Translations under genes and position numbers: made by a program
Notes under the pieces: generated by a model
Databases searched by the model: none
What the model was told of the DNA's origin: nothing
What the model saw: the letters and a program-made list of their open reading frames with translations, nothing else
Assembly (NCBI GenBank): GCA_002261195.1
Contig: MVBO01000110.1
Span: 1 to 49,065, forward strand
DNA length: 49,065 nt
Direction of reading: 5' to 3'
Source: Bifiguratus adelaidae
Lineage: Eukaryota; Mucoromycota; Endogonomycetes; Endogonales
In this document: positions 1 to 11,378 of the stretch, in pieces
Numbering within the stretch: the stretch's first letter is position 1
Layout of the letters: the number at the start of each line of letters is the position of its first letter

Positions 1-184
1 GGGGGGGGGGGACAGGTGTGACACGCGATGTGGCCAATGGCGAAGTATGGCCCCCGTCATCCTGCCCTCGTAGAGGCAAACTGGTTGGCCCAAACGCCGG
101 CGCAAGCTCTCTAGCACCGTCAACTCCTTCGACAGGGGCATATAGACGCAAAGGGGACAAGTACTGACACTTTTCCTGTTGCAG

Positions 185-943
185 GACGAAGTTGAAGCTT
201 CTCCCGACGTTCACTTTGAACCCGTGGTCAAGCTTGAGCAAGTCGAAGTAAGGACCATGGAGGAAGATGAGGACACACTCTTCAAGATGTAAGTAGGGCA
301 GACGGCGTCTTTGACGGCAGTGACGGGCTTGCCACCGCGAGTCATTCAAGCACCTTTATGTTCCTGGTACTTATATGCTTTTACCTATCAGGCGTGCCAA
401 ACTCTTCCGCTTCGACAAGCCCTTGGGAGAATGGAAGGAACGTGGTACCGGTGATGTCAAATTCCTTCAACACAAGGAGACAAAGAAAGTGCGACTATTG
501 ATGCGTCGCGACAAGACTCACAAGGTCTGCGCCAATCACTATGGTACGTTGAATATGACGAGCGCTTATAAGAGTATACTAACTAATGACTGACGCATTA
601 TACAGTGACCGCTGACATGACTCTCTCCCCTAACGTTGGCTCTGACCGTTCTTGGGTCTGGAATGTCACTCATGATGTCTCTGAGGGCGTGCCTGAGCAA
701 CAAACACTAGCAATTCGTTTCGCCAACTCTGAGAGTAAGTCTAGGGTATCCATTTGATCCTCCGATCTGACTCATCGCTTGCTTTGAGCAGATGCCAACC
801 TTTTCAAGGAGAAGTTTGAGGAAGTTCAAAATATGAACATCAACCTTGCTGGTGGCACCAAGAGCACAGAAGATAAGAAGGAGGAGAAGGAAGACAAGAA
901 GGAAGATGAGGAAGATGAGGAGGAGGAGGAGAAGAAGGATTAA
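185..943 (+). CDS. YRB1: Ran-binding protein 1 (RanBD1 domain), 5' partial
   Basis: Cofactor of Ran GTPase: it binds Ran-GTP, stimulates RanGAP-driven hydrolysis and releases Ran from export and import complexes in the cytoplasm. Exons read as 185-288, 392-543, 606-734 and 792-943, all joined in frame at GT-AG introns. The joined product shows the RanBD1 fold core: the [16 protein letters not shown] strand, then [20 protein letters not shown], the [19 protein letters not shown] segment and a [17 protein letters not shown] helix. It ends in a highly acidic and lysine-rich tail ([17 protein letters not shown]). The exon at 185 follows a CAG acceptor, so the start codon and first exon lie in the first 180 bases or outside the window. 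ALB1 follows on the same strand. The family call is very safe; only the 5' end is missing. Confidence 0.93.
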
Positions 944-1356
944 ATGCAATCATAGAATAGGTGTGATGCAAGACTTGGCCATATGTAAACTGACTTTATC
1001 TGGTAGCAGAAGCGGGGACGTTTCTGTTATACATTGTAATCTGAAAATTTAACATGTATGTCTCTCACAATACACCATTGCGAATGTGGCATGCAACTTA
1101 TTGATCTTCGTGGAGAAGGAATATGGAACATTTCGTCGTTTTCGAGTGTCTTACTCTACACAACATCAATTAGAATCCTTCCATAGCAATCAATTACGTT
1201 CCTCAGAGATCTAGTGAGATTATTAGCAGTGTATCAAAAGCAGTGAATTCATAGTGATCGGCCGCAATCCAACCATTGTCCTTGGCTCTGCTTCAAGGTG
1301 ATCCAAAATTTCAGCCACTCAAAAATATTGCACCTCCACCTTATCAACTCTGCACG
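944..1356. other. Intergenic, YRB1 3' end to ALB1
   Basis: AT-rich spacer of 413 bp between the YRB1 stop codon and the ALB1 start. It would hold the YRB1 3' UTR and the ALB1 promoter. Open frames crossing it are short and show no recognisable protein features. No repeat or RNA gene was seen. Confidence 0.6.
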
Positions 1357-1758
1357 ATGGGAACGAAGAATGCACCGTTCAGAGGAGCCCGCAAGAAGGC
1401 CGGCAAAACAGTACGCCTTGCGAAGAAGTCCTACAAGGCAAGAGCAGGCAAGACCAACACCACAGTCGTAAATCACGGTAAAGTCATGTCCAAGAAGAAG
1501 GTGCAGCAACTGGAGCGTGCTGTTCGGAATGAACGGCAGAATCTGGGCAAGGATATGGGCGAGATGGAAATGCAAGGTACGCTGAGGTGTATTGTGACGA
1601 TAAGTGGATGATTTGGAGCTCATAGTCATTTGTTTCGTCTTATAGATTTGCCCATTATTGAAAGTGATCCAAGACTGGCTAAACACGCCTTTGTCGTGCC
1701 AGAAAATATCCTTGCTGCGGCAGCAAGTGGGCCAGGTACTACGCTAGGCGCTCCATAA
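1357..1758 (+). CDS. ALB1: Alb1-type 60S ribosome biogenesis protein
   Basis: Small basic nuclear shuttling factor; in yeast Alb1 works with Arx1 on late pre-60S particles during nuclear export. Two exons, 1357-1576 and 1646-1758, are joined with a split GAT codon. The N-terminus (GARKKAGKTVRLAKKSYKAR) is strongly basic. The SKKKVQQLERAVRNERQ segment matches the family's SKK-(R/K)xKKxERN stretch, and the C-terminus GPGTTLGAP matches the terminal GTTLGGP motif of yeast Alb1. The motif match was judged from memory of the family. At about 110 residues it is shorter than yeast Alb1 (175), typical of compact homologues. The ATG at 1357 is preferred over upstream non-ATG extensions. Confidence 0.8.
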
Positions 1759-2093
1759 AATCTTTCCTTCTAGAAGAGGCCTGTCGACACAGCTAGAGCC
1801 TTGTATCAGTTCATACCATTCGTTCATGTACACTAGTTCATTATCCATGCATATTTTCTCAACCATCCCATAGAGACCACTTTTGTTCGATATTTTGTGT
1901 CAATGCCTCAGCATATCTCTGTCATTATGGCAAGAGAAGGACACAAGTGCTGCTCCAACAATGTAACATCCCAAGACCAGCGTAGAATTTCTGGAAGCCT
2001 TCCATTTATAATGCATTCATTAAAGGTGCAAAATGATCTCATGAAGCGCAGAACGCTTCACCCTCCATTTTCTCGTCGGCATCATAGTACGCA
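1759..2093. other. Intergenic, ALB1 to Ca2+/H+ exchanger
   Basis: 335-bp spacer between two genes on the same strand. It presumably contains the ALB1 terminator region and the exchanger promoter. No coding segment, repeat or RNA gene was recognised. Confidence 0.6.
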
Positions 2094-3853
2094 ATGTCCG
2101 AAAGGCAACCTCTGCTCTATACACACCCTCCTTCTCTAAGTTCCAACTTCTCCGGTGCTAATGCTCGAGGCTTGCGCAACATTTTCTTTGGGTCCTATTT
2201 CAACTTAGGTCTCCTGTTTATACCGTTTGGTGCTGCAAGTCAGTTGGCACACTGGGAAGATACGGCGACCTTTGCATTGAATTTTTTGGCCATCATTCCA
2301 TTGGCGAGACTTCTCGGCATAGGTAAGAGGAAGCGCCAGATTGGAAATGCAGTGCGGCTTAATGAGTTCTTGATAGCGACGGAAGAACTAGCACTACGAG
2401 CAGGGTCTACAATCGGTGGTCTTTTGAATGCGACATTTGGCAATGCGATTGAACTCATTTTGGGTCTGGTTGCTCTGAAGGAAGGTTTGATACGGGTCGT
2501 ACAAGGTATGCGCTAGTGCTTCAAAATGATACGTTTCACTCATACCTTTTCATGTGCAGCTTCGGTCCTCGGATCCATGCTTTCCAACATTCTCTTGGCA
2601 AGTAACGCTCGAATACTACTCACATTGTGGGCTAATTGCTGATGCGTAGGTTCTCGGAACATGTTTTGTGTGCGGAGGATGGACGCGCAAGGAACAAGTG
2701 TTCAATATGACGGCTGCACAAACCTCCTCTTCGCTTTTGGCATTGACTTGCTTGTCATTGCTGGTCCCAGCGGCATTTGTTGGATCCATTAGCACAGACA
2801 ATGACATGAAGCAACCACGTGGTAATTCGCAACACTATGGAACTGGCATCGGGGATATCAGTTTGGAAGATAAGATTTTGTCGCTGTCTCGCGGTACTGC
2901 GGTTGTCATGTTGCTCGTCTATGGCATGTTTCTTTTCTTTCAGGCGAGTGTTCATAGCTGGCTGGGATAATTGTTCTGCATCGATATTTATGATTTACGT
3001 TTGCAGCTCAAGACGCACAGTCACCTGGTAAGTGTTCTCGGTCGCAAACATTTGCAAAGATCTCAACATTTTGAATAACAGTACGAGGAAGAAGCTGATA
3101 GTGACGACGAAGGCGAACCTACCATCAACACTGTTACGTCTGTTCTGCTGTGAGTGATTTGTCCATTCGACAGACTAACTCTGACACGATTCCTAGTCTA
3201 ATCGGCGTCACATTGCTCGTTGCCATGCACGCTGAGTTCCTTGTTGGAAGGTAACGATAATTGGCGTCAAACCAATGTCTTATCTCTCATCTCTCTTTGA
3301 CAGTATTGAAGGCATTGTCAGTCAATGGCATCTCACGGAAACCTTTGTCGGTATCATCCTGCTACCCATTGTTGGAAAGTAAGTAAAGACATCCAATGAG
3401 TATGTCCTTTGGGTGTCTGACAGTTCATTCCAGCGCTGCGGAGCACGTTTCTTCTGTGACATTCGCCATCAAGAACAAAATGGACCTCTGTATCGGTGTC
3501 GCAATTGGCTCATCAATGCAGATTGGACTGTTCCTAACCCCTGCCCTCGTTCTTGCAGGTTGGATCATCGGTCAACCGATGACTTTGTACTTCCACATGT
3601 TTGAAACCACGGTCCTGCTGGTATCTGTTCTCGTCGTCAATTACTTGCTTCAGGTGAGGAGATCACGAAATGGAAATTGCTCGCGCTGTTTCTCTAATTC
3701 TGTATCCAGGACGGCAAATCAAATTGGTTGGAGGGCGCCATGCTTCTGGTAAGCTTTCACAATAACCTGCCGCAGCATTTATTAAATCGTATACAGTCGT
3801 CCTATGTCATCATTGGCATTGCCTTCTTTTACTATCCTGCAAACTCGGGCTAG
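2094..3853 (+). CDS. VCX1: Vacuolar Ca2+/H+ exchanger (CAX family)
   Basis: Cation/proton antiporter that loads Ca2+ into the vacuole against the proton gradient. Ten exons: 2094-2505, 2560-2597, 2650-2943, 3007-3027, 3082-3149, 3197-3250, 3304-3378, 3434-3653, 3710-3748 and 3797-3853 give 425 residues. Both CAX signature repeats are present: GGLLNATFGNAIELILGLVA in the first half and GIILLPIVGNAAEHVSSVTF in the second, separated by the acidic loop EEEADSDDEGEP. Many hydrophobic segments agree with an 11-helix carrier. Two introns (2598-2649 and 2944-3006) need GC rather than GT donors (GCAAGT, GCGAGT) to keep the frame, and exon 4 is only 21 nt. The length matches fungal Vcx1 proteins. Confidence 0.92.
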
Positions 3854-4937
3854 GATTAATGTTAGGTCTCTTGTACCTGTGATAGGTTGTACGTTTTATG
3901 TGTGGATAGTTACAATAGAATCAATGTTTGCAATCTGATAAGGTGGTCCCATGTTGTGCGGGTATTTGAAGGAAACTCATAATTTCGCTTCTCCGCCGTC
4001 GTCTTTTAGCTTCAAAATGGACGTTAGCGTATTCAACAGCTCTCTTAAATCCGCTATATCCTTCTTCATAGACGGTAGCTGTGCTAAACCTTGCTTGATT
4101 GACCATAATTCGTCTTGTTCCATTGTCTCCAATGATGAATTGGTCTTTGAAATATTTGAGACTTCCGGATCCTCCGTGGTGTCCGCTTCTGCCTTGACAT
4201 CTTCTGCTGAGTCGCTCGCGCCTTCTTCATTTGCACGTTTCGACGCGAGCAGCTTTTCCATTTTGTCCATTACCTTAGTCCAATCTTACCTGACTATTTC
4301 TTGATCATCCGCATAAGGATCAGGCCAATCATTCCCGACGGTTTGCTGGAGAGAGTCCCAATATGCTCGCTCCGCCTCTGCCATTTCGGCACTCGCCAAA
4401 TAGCAAAGATCACGCGGGAACCTATGGTCATGTCATTATAATAGCGAGGGCTAGAGGGATAGTCAGGTACTCACTTCTTTGAACACATTCTTTCGTGAGG
4501 GAGCATCCAATAGAGCTCTATCTCAGCAATTACTCTGGCCTGCAATGCGATCATGTTAGCCATATCTTGGCTTAATTAGGCTCTTCCACCTACTCGCTGT
4601 AACCTAGCTTGAGACTCTTCACTAATGTGGGACTTTGTGACTTGATCGTTGATCAATGCAATCAACACATTCATCAGCATGATTGCCGTAGTGATCAGAA
4701 ACACGACAGCCAGGATGTTGTCATACAGGAATTTGCTGCCCTGAAATCCGCTATAGTTGCCAGTAAGGAAAAACCAGACAGACTGGAATGTTTGTACAAG
4801 ATTGACATCATTGGCCCTTTCCGTATCGTTCAGTGCCCTGAAGCGTTCTTCACGTACGTGTTCAGAAAGGCGTTGGTGTCCAGCGATTGAATCCATAGCG
4901 AATGGGCGAATGCAAATGTGGTAAATACAAGAACGAT

Positions 4938-4960
4938 CCAAAAGCCCAAAAGCCCAAAAG
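4938..4960. repeat. 8-nt tandem repeat (CCCAAAAG, about 3 units) in S5 of copy 1
   Basis: The plus strand reads CCAAAAG-CCCAAAAG-CCCAAAAG. On the coding (minus) strand, dropping one 8-nt unit turns a broken frame into a continuous hydrophobic helix (GFWIVLVFTTFAFAHSLWI), as expected for channel segment S5. The extra unit is therefore the likely cause of the frameshift. Confidence 0.75.
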
Positions 4961-6273
4961 CGACCCAACAACCCGCTTCAATGAGTCTATGAGTAACGCC
5001 ATGCGAAGCCAGCGTATGCTTCTCAGGTGAAGCATCTTCGCAGCAGTAGGTCCATCAGTAGTGACAACGTCAAATTGGTTACTTACGAATTGTATCCAAG
5101 TGAAGAGCACTGCAATTGAATATACTGCGGGATGCATGGGTGCTAAATCTAAGCCCTGTATGCCCACAGCCAGCGTCAAAGCGTAGGTACCAACATCTAA
5201 GAATGACATGCAGTTAACGACCGTCTCGCCATCGGGTCGTATCCAAGCTCCGCATGAGCGCAATACTGACCAACGAAATTGAAAAAAGTCAGGTATCGGC
5301 TCCCCTCGCCAAACATTTGCCTAACTTCTTGCCCGAAAAATATCAAGCTGAGAACAACAAGCAGAGAGAAATCAACGTTGAGAAATATGGTTTGAAGTGA
5401 CACAGATGAGGAACCCAAGCACCAGAGGAGACCATAGATCATCAGATGGGTTCCGAATATGAGGTGAAATCGAACTTGAGCGAAGGAATTCCACTTGAAG
5501 TCATTGAGCGCCTCAAAAACTAGACCCGTGAGACTGATGAATACTCGAACGCGAGAAGCTTACGTAATCCATGGAAGACCTTCGCTCGGACAAGTAAGTC
5601 ATCTTCGAGCATCACTATTCGAACATAGACCGATCGTTCCTCTTCAGGCAGAACGAAAGCTCGTGATATGACACATATAACGGCAAGGGAGATTTCCCGG
5701 AATGTCCTTTCGTCTTTGGGCATTTCTTTGATTCTAGAATTTAAAGACTTTCCCAACGAGATGTAGAAGCCGCATAAGGTTCGAAGTGCAGAATAATGAT
5801 GTCCTAGCTGCTTCTTGCTGAATCCTTCCACTGTGGGAAACTCGCTGATGTCCCGGAGAGGATGAAGATATAATCTGCCTGTAAAGGAGTGATGAGAAGC
5901 GATTGCTATAAAACTTTCCCAGAAACTCACATTGATACTCATAACGCCTCGATATTGTACTTAGTCTGCTCCGCGTTGTCGGTGTGTGGACGGAAAAGCA
6001 TATAATTGGCGCATTCGTATGTAATATGTCGTCGGATTGCGGATCATTAGCAGTCGACGCGCCGTAAGAACGCGCTAAGAGGTACGGATACGATCCGTAT
6101 GGAGCAGACCATAAGGCGGCTGAACGCCAGAGGACTATTGCCACTTCAGGATGTTCTGAGATCTGCCTCACGAATTGCACTCAAGTTCATCCTTACAGTG
6201 TAAGTTAACACTTACCAGATCTGGCAGGAATCGCGTCAAGCCAGCGAGATTGCCGTAATGACGTCCTTCATAA

Positions 6274-6290
6274 CCGGAAACCGGAAACCG
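6274..6290. repeat. 7-nt tandem duplication (CCGGAAA x2 + CCG) in copy 1
   Basis: Two exact CCGGAAA units followed by CCG. On the coding strand, removing one unit joins TEYENAVSG directly to YEGRHYGNLAGLTRFLPDL, which ends at a good GTAAGT donor. With both units present the frame runs into a stop a few codons later. Confidence 0.75.
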
Positions 6291-8680
6291 CATTCTCATA
6301 TTCGGTTGTACTAGAATCCCTGGTGCGGCGGCGAATGTATCTCTGCAGGAAGCCAGTGTCCCGTCGCTGAAGTGCAAGTTTGATGATACCAAGTTCGGCA
6401 CTCAACAAGTATCCACTGCCAAGCAAGCTTAGCTCTTCCAAAGGTCGACCTAGGAATGATTTTTCTATCCAGGCACTAGGAGACCTATAGAAGGAGGAAC
6501 GATAGAAACTGAATCCCATCTGCCGTCCACCCTAATGTGGCTCTTTCATGTCCTTTAATTGTTCCTCCCGCAAAGCGTAAAGCGAATCTAAATTCGAGGA
6601 ATGACTTGCATTAGGGTTACGAAGGCATCCAATACTTGCATGTTCCGAGGTCGGACAGCCCGAAAGAGTAGTTGAGTGAGTCGGATTATTTTCAAGCAAA
6701 TCTAGCTTGGATAAGGTATGCGTGGAGTCTCCTAAGGAAACATCCTGCTGTTGCTCGACTTTGCCGCGCTTAGAAAATTGACTTTCGAAATATCTTAAGT
6801 GATACTCCGATAGATAATTGGAAAATGGACGTACTGTCGTACTGTCATTGGTTTTGATCGTCCCTTTGAAACATGTCGGATCGCTTTTCATGAATTGTAT
6901 GTCGATTTCTTGAATGCTTGACCCAAACTTGGTGCAATATTCGAAGGTAAGGAAGCGACCGCGCTTACGCGGATTTGTTGCGAAGATGGTGTTCCAGCCA
7001 ATCAAGATCCTTGCCCGTGATTCGAAAATTGATTGCGAAATCGCGAGTATCAAACCCGTGCTAAAGGCCTTGACCATTACGTTGTTTCTGATCCGTATAC
7101 CTGGACCATAGGCATCATATCGAATAGGAAACGATGGTATGGAAATAAATAGTTCCCCAGTGAGGTATTGCGTGTTGTCGTACATATCTGCATCATTTGG
7201 CCAAAAACATGAGCTACGGAAGAGGCTATCAAGAGGGATGTCGACAGGAAGACGAAGTTGGAGAGTTTGCGTGCTTTCCATATCTTGCGCCGGGAATTTC
7301 GCCTCGTCATCGTCAAAGATGCGTCCGTAGTGTTTATTGAATGATATGCTTCCTAACTTGCCGAAGCCAAGCCGATACAATAAAGGGAAGACAGGGGCGC
7401 CGCCCGATTCCGACTTCGTGATTTGACATCCAGTTGCCAGGTCATAAATGGTCATAATACAGAACTCTTCCCATTCCTCGCGGTAATAGACTTGCAGCAC
7501 TTTTCCGAAAGAGGGCTCGGAAATCGAATATTCGAAACAAGTTACAACGCAAGAATAAAGCTTGGTGTTCTTTGCGGCAATCGAAGATATCAAACAGCCT
7601 GTCCTCATGCTGAACATCATCAAACGATCAGGACGTTGAAGTAGGATATGTGATTCATTTGCCCAACGATACTCCAAGAGTTCTCCCTTGTCATCATAAT
7701 GCGAGAATACAATCTTGCCGGTAAAGATATCGATTAACTTCACTGCACATTTCGATTGCCATATCAAACAAATGGTTCCTAGATCGGAAAGGTGAACCTT
7801 CTCAGTTAAGAAATGGCCGGACATAGACCCGGAAGAATACGGAGATTCAGACGCGCGCTTTGCAGCTGCAATGATCTTGCTTTGCATCATTTGACAATGT
7901 TCAACAGTGGGAGTGAGCTTCATGGAGATATGAGTCAAATACTGGGCTCTGACCAGATCATAACGGTCGACTTGAAAGCCCGCAATGTCTCCTGAGGTGA
8001 CATCGGGATCGTTTTCTCGCCCATGTACGTTGAAAGCGGAAACCCTATAGAGTACATTCTTGACGATAATTAAGCTTCGGATACGGGAACACTCATTACT
8101 TGGCAAGGTAAGGGCATTGACAGGGGGCGAATAATGTTCGTTGAGTCGCTCGAAACAGTGAATCTTGGTAACCGTGACCTGGTCATAAAAGGTATATCTT
8201 CTTCGATTGAATGCCACCACTATCCAATGACAATCTTCTGAGCACGCCATTTCGATATTATAGTCCACCTCGTTGTCCTCTAGTGATAGAATGCCAACCC
8301 TTTCCCTCTTGAAGCCCGTCTTCGACCGACAAGTATAAATGTGAATCCAGCCGTCGTGCTCGACGCAAAAAGCACACTGTGTTTGCTTTCGGTTCCACCA
8401 GACGCATTCTATTTCATCTTCCGGGGAGTCCGGTGCCGGCACTGTATCCGTCTTCGTTCCAGGCTCGCTTGTCATGACTTCATTTATTTGGCTCTCTGGA
8501 TCTGACGGCTTTTGCCGTTGCCTCTTGAAAACCTTGCGCATCCTTGCCAAGGCGGACTCTTGGCGATAGTTGGGAGAATAAGCGGAGCCCAACCCGTCGC
8601 GGCAACCGGATTTCGACTATGAGGCTGTGTAACTCGCGGCATACCTTGTGTAAGTGATACCTTTGGCCCACGCGTGCATG

Positions 8681-8691
8681 CCTTTATATGG
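8681..8691 (-). promoter_or_regulatory. TATA-like box and conserved leader of channel copy 1
   Basis: The minus strand reads CCATATAAAGG about 140 nt upstream of the ATG at 8541. The same element followed by a matching leader (CACG-GTGG...CAAAGG/AAGG...CACTT...ACAAG...GTT-CACAG) lies upstream of copies 2 and 3, so promoter and 5' leader were duplicated with the gene. Confidence 0.55.
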
Positions 8692-8850
8692 GAGGAGCCT
8701 CTCTCCGAAACCTATAAATGGAAAGTGGAACCCGCGTGCGTAAATTCAAGATTCGGATAGTCACTGTGAATCGAAGCTCTAAAGATCCATATACAATGGC
8801 TGAATTTATCACACGGCGGACACGTGTCGTTCTTATATTATACTGCTGCG

Positions 8851-10736
8851 CTACGTTGGATGGGGTGAGGCCATCGAAAAGTCCGGGCTCTGCACTTCCT
8901 CTCTTCGCTTCAATATGGAGGTCAAAATATTCAGCATGTCTTTCAACTCCCATATGTCTCGCTTCATGGATGGTAGTAACGCCGGTGCCCACTTCTACGT
9001 TGGCGTCGACAGTCGACTCCATATTCGTGGCTTCCCTTTTTGCGCGTTCCGATGCGAGCAATGCCTCCATATCTTCCATGAGCTTGGACAAATCTTCTTT
9101 ATGCCGTTTCTCGTCCTCCTAATCAGGGTCTGGCCAACCCTTCCCATAATTTTCGGCAACCGAACTCCAATTCGCCCACTCTGCCTCGGCTTTCTCTGTC
9201 GGAGAAGCACGTCGGATCGCTTTTGTCAAATCGTAGATTGATATCTTCGATGAATGAGTCAGCCTGGTATTGGAAGCTGAGAAAGCTGCTGAGAGTTGGA
9301 GGATTTTGAGCAAAGATTGTGTTCCAACCGATAAAGAGCACCGACCCGGAGATTGCAAGTACTTAGCCGGTCCGAAATATCCTAATCTGTACCGTCTTCT
9401 CAAATTATAAAGGGACTGCGCAAGATACGATAGATCGATCTTCTCCCAATGGAATGTCAATAACCAATTTTTCGATAACATGCTCTCCCTCCTTGTACGA
9501 GTCCATGTTATCAGCGATGAATTCGTGAACCGGGGATCGGGCACGAAGCCGGAAGGAAATGTAATTGCAGGAAAATGTATTGGGAGGTACAGCATGTTTT
9601 CCGGAATTACTGCCATGTCCTTTGGCGTGATCAATGCACTTTCATACTTCGAGCGAACGAGTATGGTCTCTAACTTTCCGAAGCGCGACTGACGCAGAAA
9701 GAGAATCTCCCATAATTCGAATGGTTCTGATTTTGTCAATCGACACCCGGTTTGCAAGTCGTAAATTATCGAAATACCAAGCGGTTCACATATGTGGTGG
9801 TAGACTTGCAGCATTTTGCCAAAGAAGGGATCGTCAACAAATTCTTCCAAGTGGATATAGGCGCACTCAGTCCTCAAAATCCTCTACCTCGATCAAAGAT
9901 AACTTGCACCATGTTTCCCGACTATAAAGCATCAAAATATCTTCGCGCTGAAGCAGGACATGCGATGCGGTTGCCGAAAAAATCGCAATGAGAATGTGTA
10001 CTCGTTTTGCGAAAACACAACCTTCCCTGTCAAGAGGTCGAATATCCGTATCGCAAATTTTGATTGCCAAACCAGACAAACTGCCTCGAACTTCGTAAGG
10101 AAGAATATCCTCGGTAAAGAAAACCTAAAAAGCGGCCAAGGAGCAAATTCAGAGTAGTGCTTAGCGGCTGCCTGCATCTTCCGAAGGTGACTGTAAGAGA
10201 CGGAGGGATCAATGGTCATGGAGCTCGGAACCAAAAATCGTGCTTTGAGCAAATCGTAACGATCTATCTCCAGGAACAGCTTCAATCTCGCGATCAGGAA
10301 CGAAGCCTTCTTGGTGATCATTTGGAGCAGAAGCGATATAGAGTATGCAACCGTCGATAAGTGGAGTTCGAGCACGATAACAATCATTTTTCGGCAAGGT
10401 GATGGATGAGATTGGCGAAAGTCGAATAATATTGGGTTTTGCATAATAATAATCCGCTGCGCTCTCCAATGATATGACGCCAATGCGTTCGCTGCTACAA
10501 TCCGCTTCTGATTGACAGGTGAAAACATGAAGCCAGTCCTCGTGCTCGACGCAGGAGGTACACGTTGTTTGCTTCCGGTTCCACCAAACCCGTGTTATGC
10601 TCCCTTCAACGCATTCCGGCACCGGTACTGTGGCTGTTGTTGGTTTGATCTCCTTGAGTTCGTTCTCAATACCTTCATTGATTTGACTCTCGGGATCTGC
10701 TGGCTTTCGGCGTTGACTATGAAACACATTGCGCAT
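8851..10736 (-). pseudogene. Beta-propeller/channel copy 2, internally deleted pseudogene
   Basis: Starts MRNVFHSQRRKPADPESQ at 10736, parallel to copy 1, and follows the propeller with the same landmarks (RVWWNRKQTTC, VCLVWQSKFAIRIFDLLTGK, LFIGWNTIFAQNP, DLRFDKSDPTCF-type end). It lacks about 40 residues after the ISLE strand and changes frame several times. After the SDPTCF landmark it jumps to the extreme C-terminus (AEAEWANWSSVAENYGKGWP), so the entire membrane/channel domain (about 2 kb in copy 1) is gone. An in-frame TAG follows WPDPD, after which the tail MEDMEALLASERAKRE and PSMKRDIWELKDMLNILTS remain recognisable up to a stop at 8851. It cannot encode a channel. A truncated propeller protein from 10736 is conceivable but unlikely. 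Confidence 0.8.
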
Positions 10737-11378
10737 ATGATCTAGGTAAAGCTTCCTGTATCTACCAGGACGAGAAGGAAGTCCGAGTCATATCTATCAC
10801 TGGCTGAATATGCTGTGCAACGTGGCGCGGCATCTTGTACAAGTAGCACCTTTGGCTTGCACACGCCCTGTTCCTGTTTAGGTAGGCGTGCTCGATACAC
10901 TCGATTGCAACGTCAAGGCAGCGGTGCACATCAAAACTCGACCTCCTTGTCGGCTCAAAGCTGCCGAGCGCGACATCTTCCACTCATGAGATCGCCTTGC
11001 ATTCTGCACAGCCATTCTGCTGCGCGAAAAATCAAGCTTGATAAGGCGGTAGAGAAATATCCTGGCGCGGCTGTCCGGGTAAACTCGACATAGTGAAGCC
11101 AAAATAAGCCTCATCATCTGAACGAGAGCCTTACAAGACGCGCGACTTTACAAGAAAGCCAATCGTCATGAGACAATCCTACTACGTTCGCACTTGGCAC
11201 CATAAACAACCCTGACGCTTCCTTCATATGTCAAATAAGGTATTACCATATATAGTACTTGAGTGTTTAAACGATTGGACGCGGATTCTTCGTGTACCAC
11301 CGATGACTGCCTGAAACTTATCTACCGAACACTCCTGACTCTCTCTCTTCCCTTCTTGTTCCTTTTCTGCTTCACAAC
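10737..11378. other. Divergent intergenic: copy 2 leader and phospholipase promoter
   Basis: 642 bp. The left part (to about 10890) is the leader of channel copy 2, alignable by eye with the leaders of copies 1 and 3. The right part should be the promoter of the phospholipase gene; a TATATA stretch lies near 11246, roughly 130 nt upstream of its ATG. No other gene was recognised. Confidence 0.55.

Larger units (their letters stand above)
3977..8541 (-). pseudogene. Beta-propeller/TRP-like ion channel, copy 1 of array (frame-disrupted)
   Basis: Homologue of the early-diverging-fungal channels with a WD40-like N-terminal half and a C-terminal Ion_trans domain. The ATG at 8541 (MRKVFKRQRQKPSDPESQ) matches the start of copy 2. 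The first 669 codons are open and propeller-like. In-frame TAG at 6532-6534 ends them, but the same frame resumes (SFLGRPLEELSLLG). A regulatory helical region, then membrane segments (YGLLWCLGSSSVSLQTIFL; DNILAVVFLITTAIMLMNVL), the post-pore AEIELYWMLPHERM and a coiled-coil tail ending EAKL follow, with clear GT-AG introns. Lesions: TAG 6532; 7-nt tandem duplication at 6274-6290; 8-nt duplication at 4938-4960 in helix S5; a further frame change near 4850; TAA at 4286-4288 before the tail. A few could be unrecognised splicing, but together they argue for a pseudogene or a sequence-variable gene. Confidence 0.7.

Noticed and set aside
1249..1686. 145-codon open frame on the minus strand opposite ALB1
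   Set aside because: It lies entirely antisense to the ALB1 exons and intron, has no recognisable features, and ALB1 has family motifs and correct splice sites.
4847..4866. A 20-nt GTACGT...TTCAG segment that would restore frame in channel copy 1 if spliced
   Set aside because: Twenty nucleotides is shorter than any intron seen here (about 45 nt or more); treated as a frame lesion rather than an intron.
6914..7330. Short plus-strand open frames within channel copy 1
   Set aside because: They lie opposite a 669-codon minus-strand frame with clear propeller landmarks and copies elsewhere in the window.
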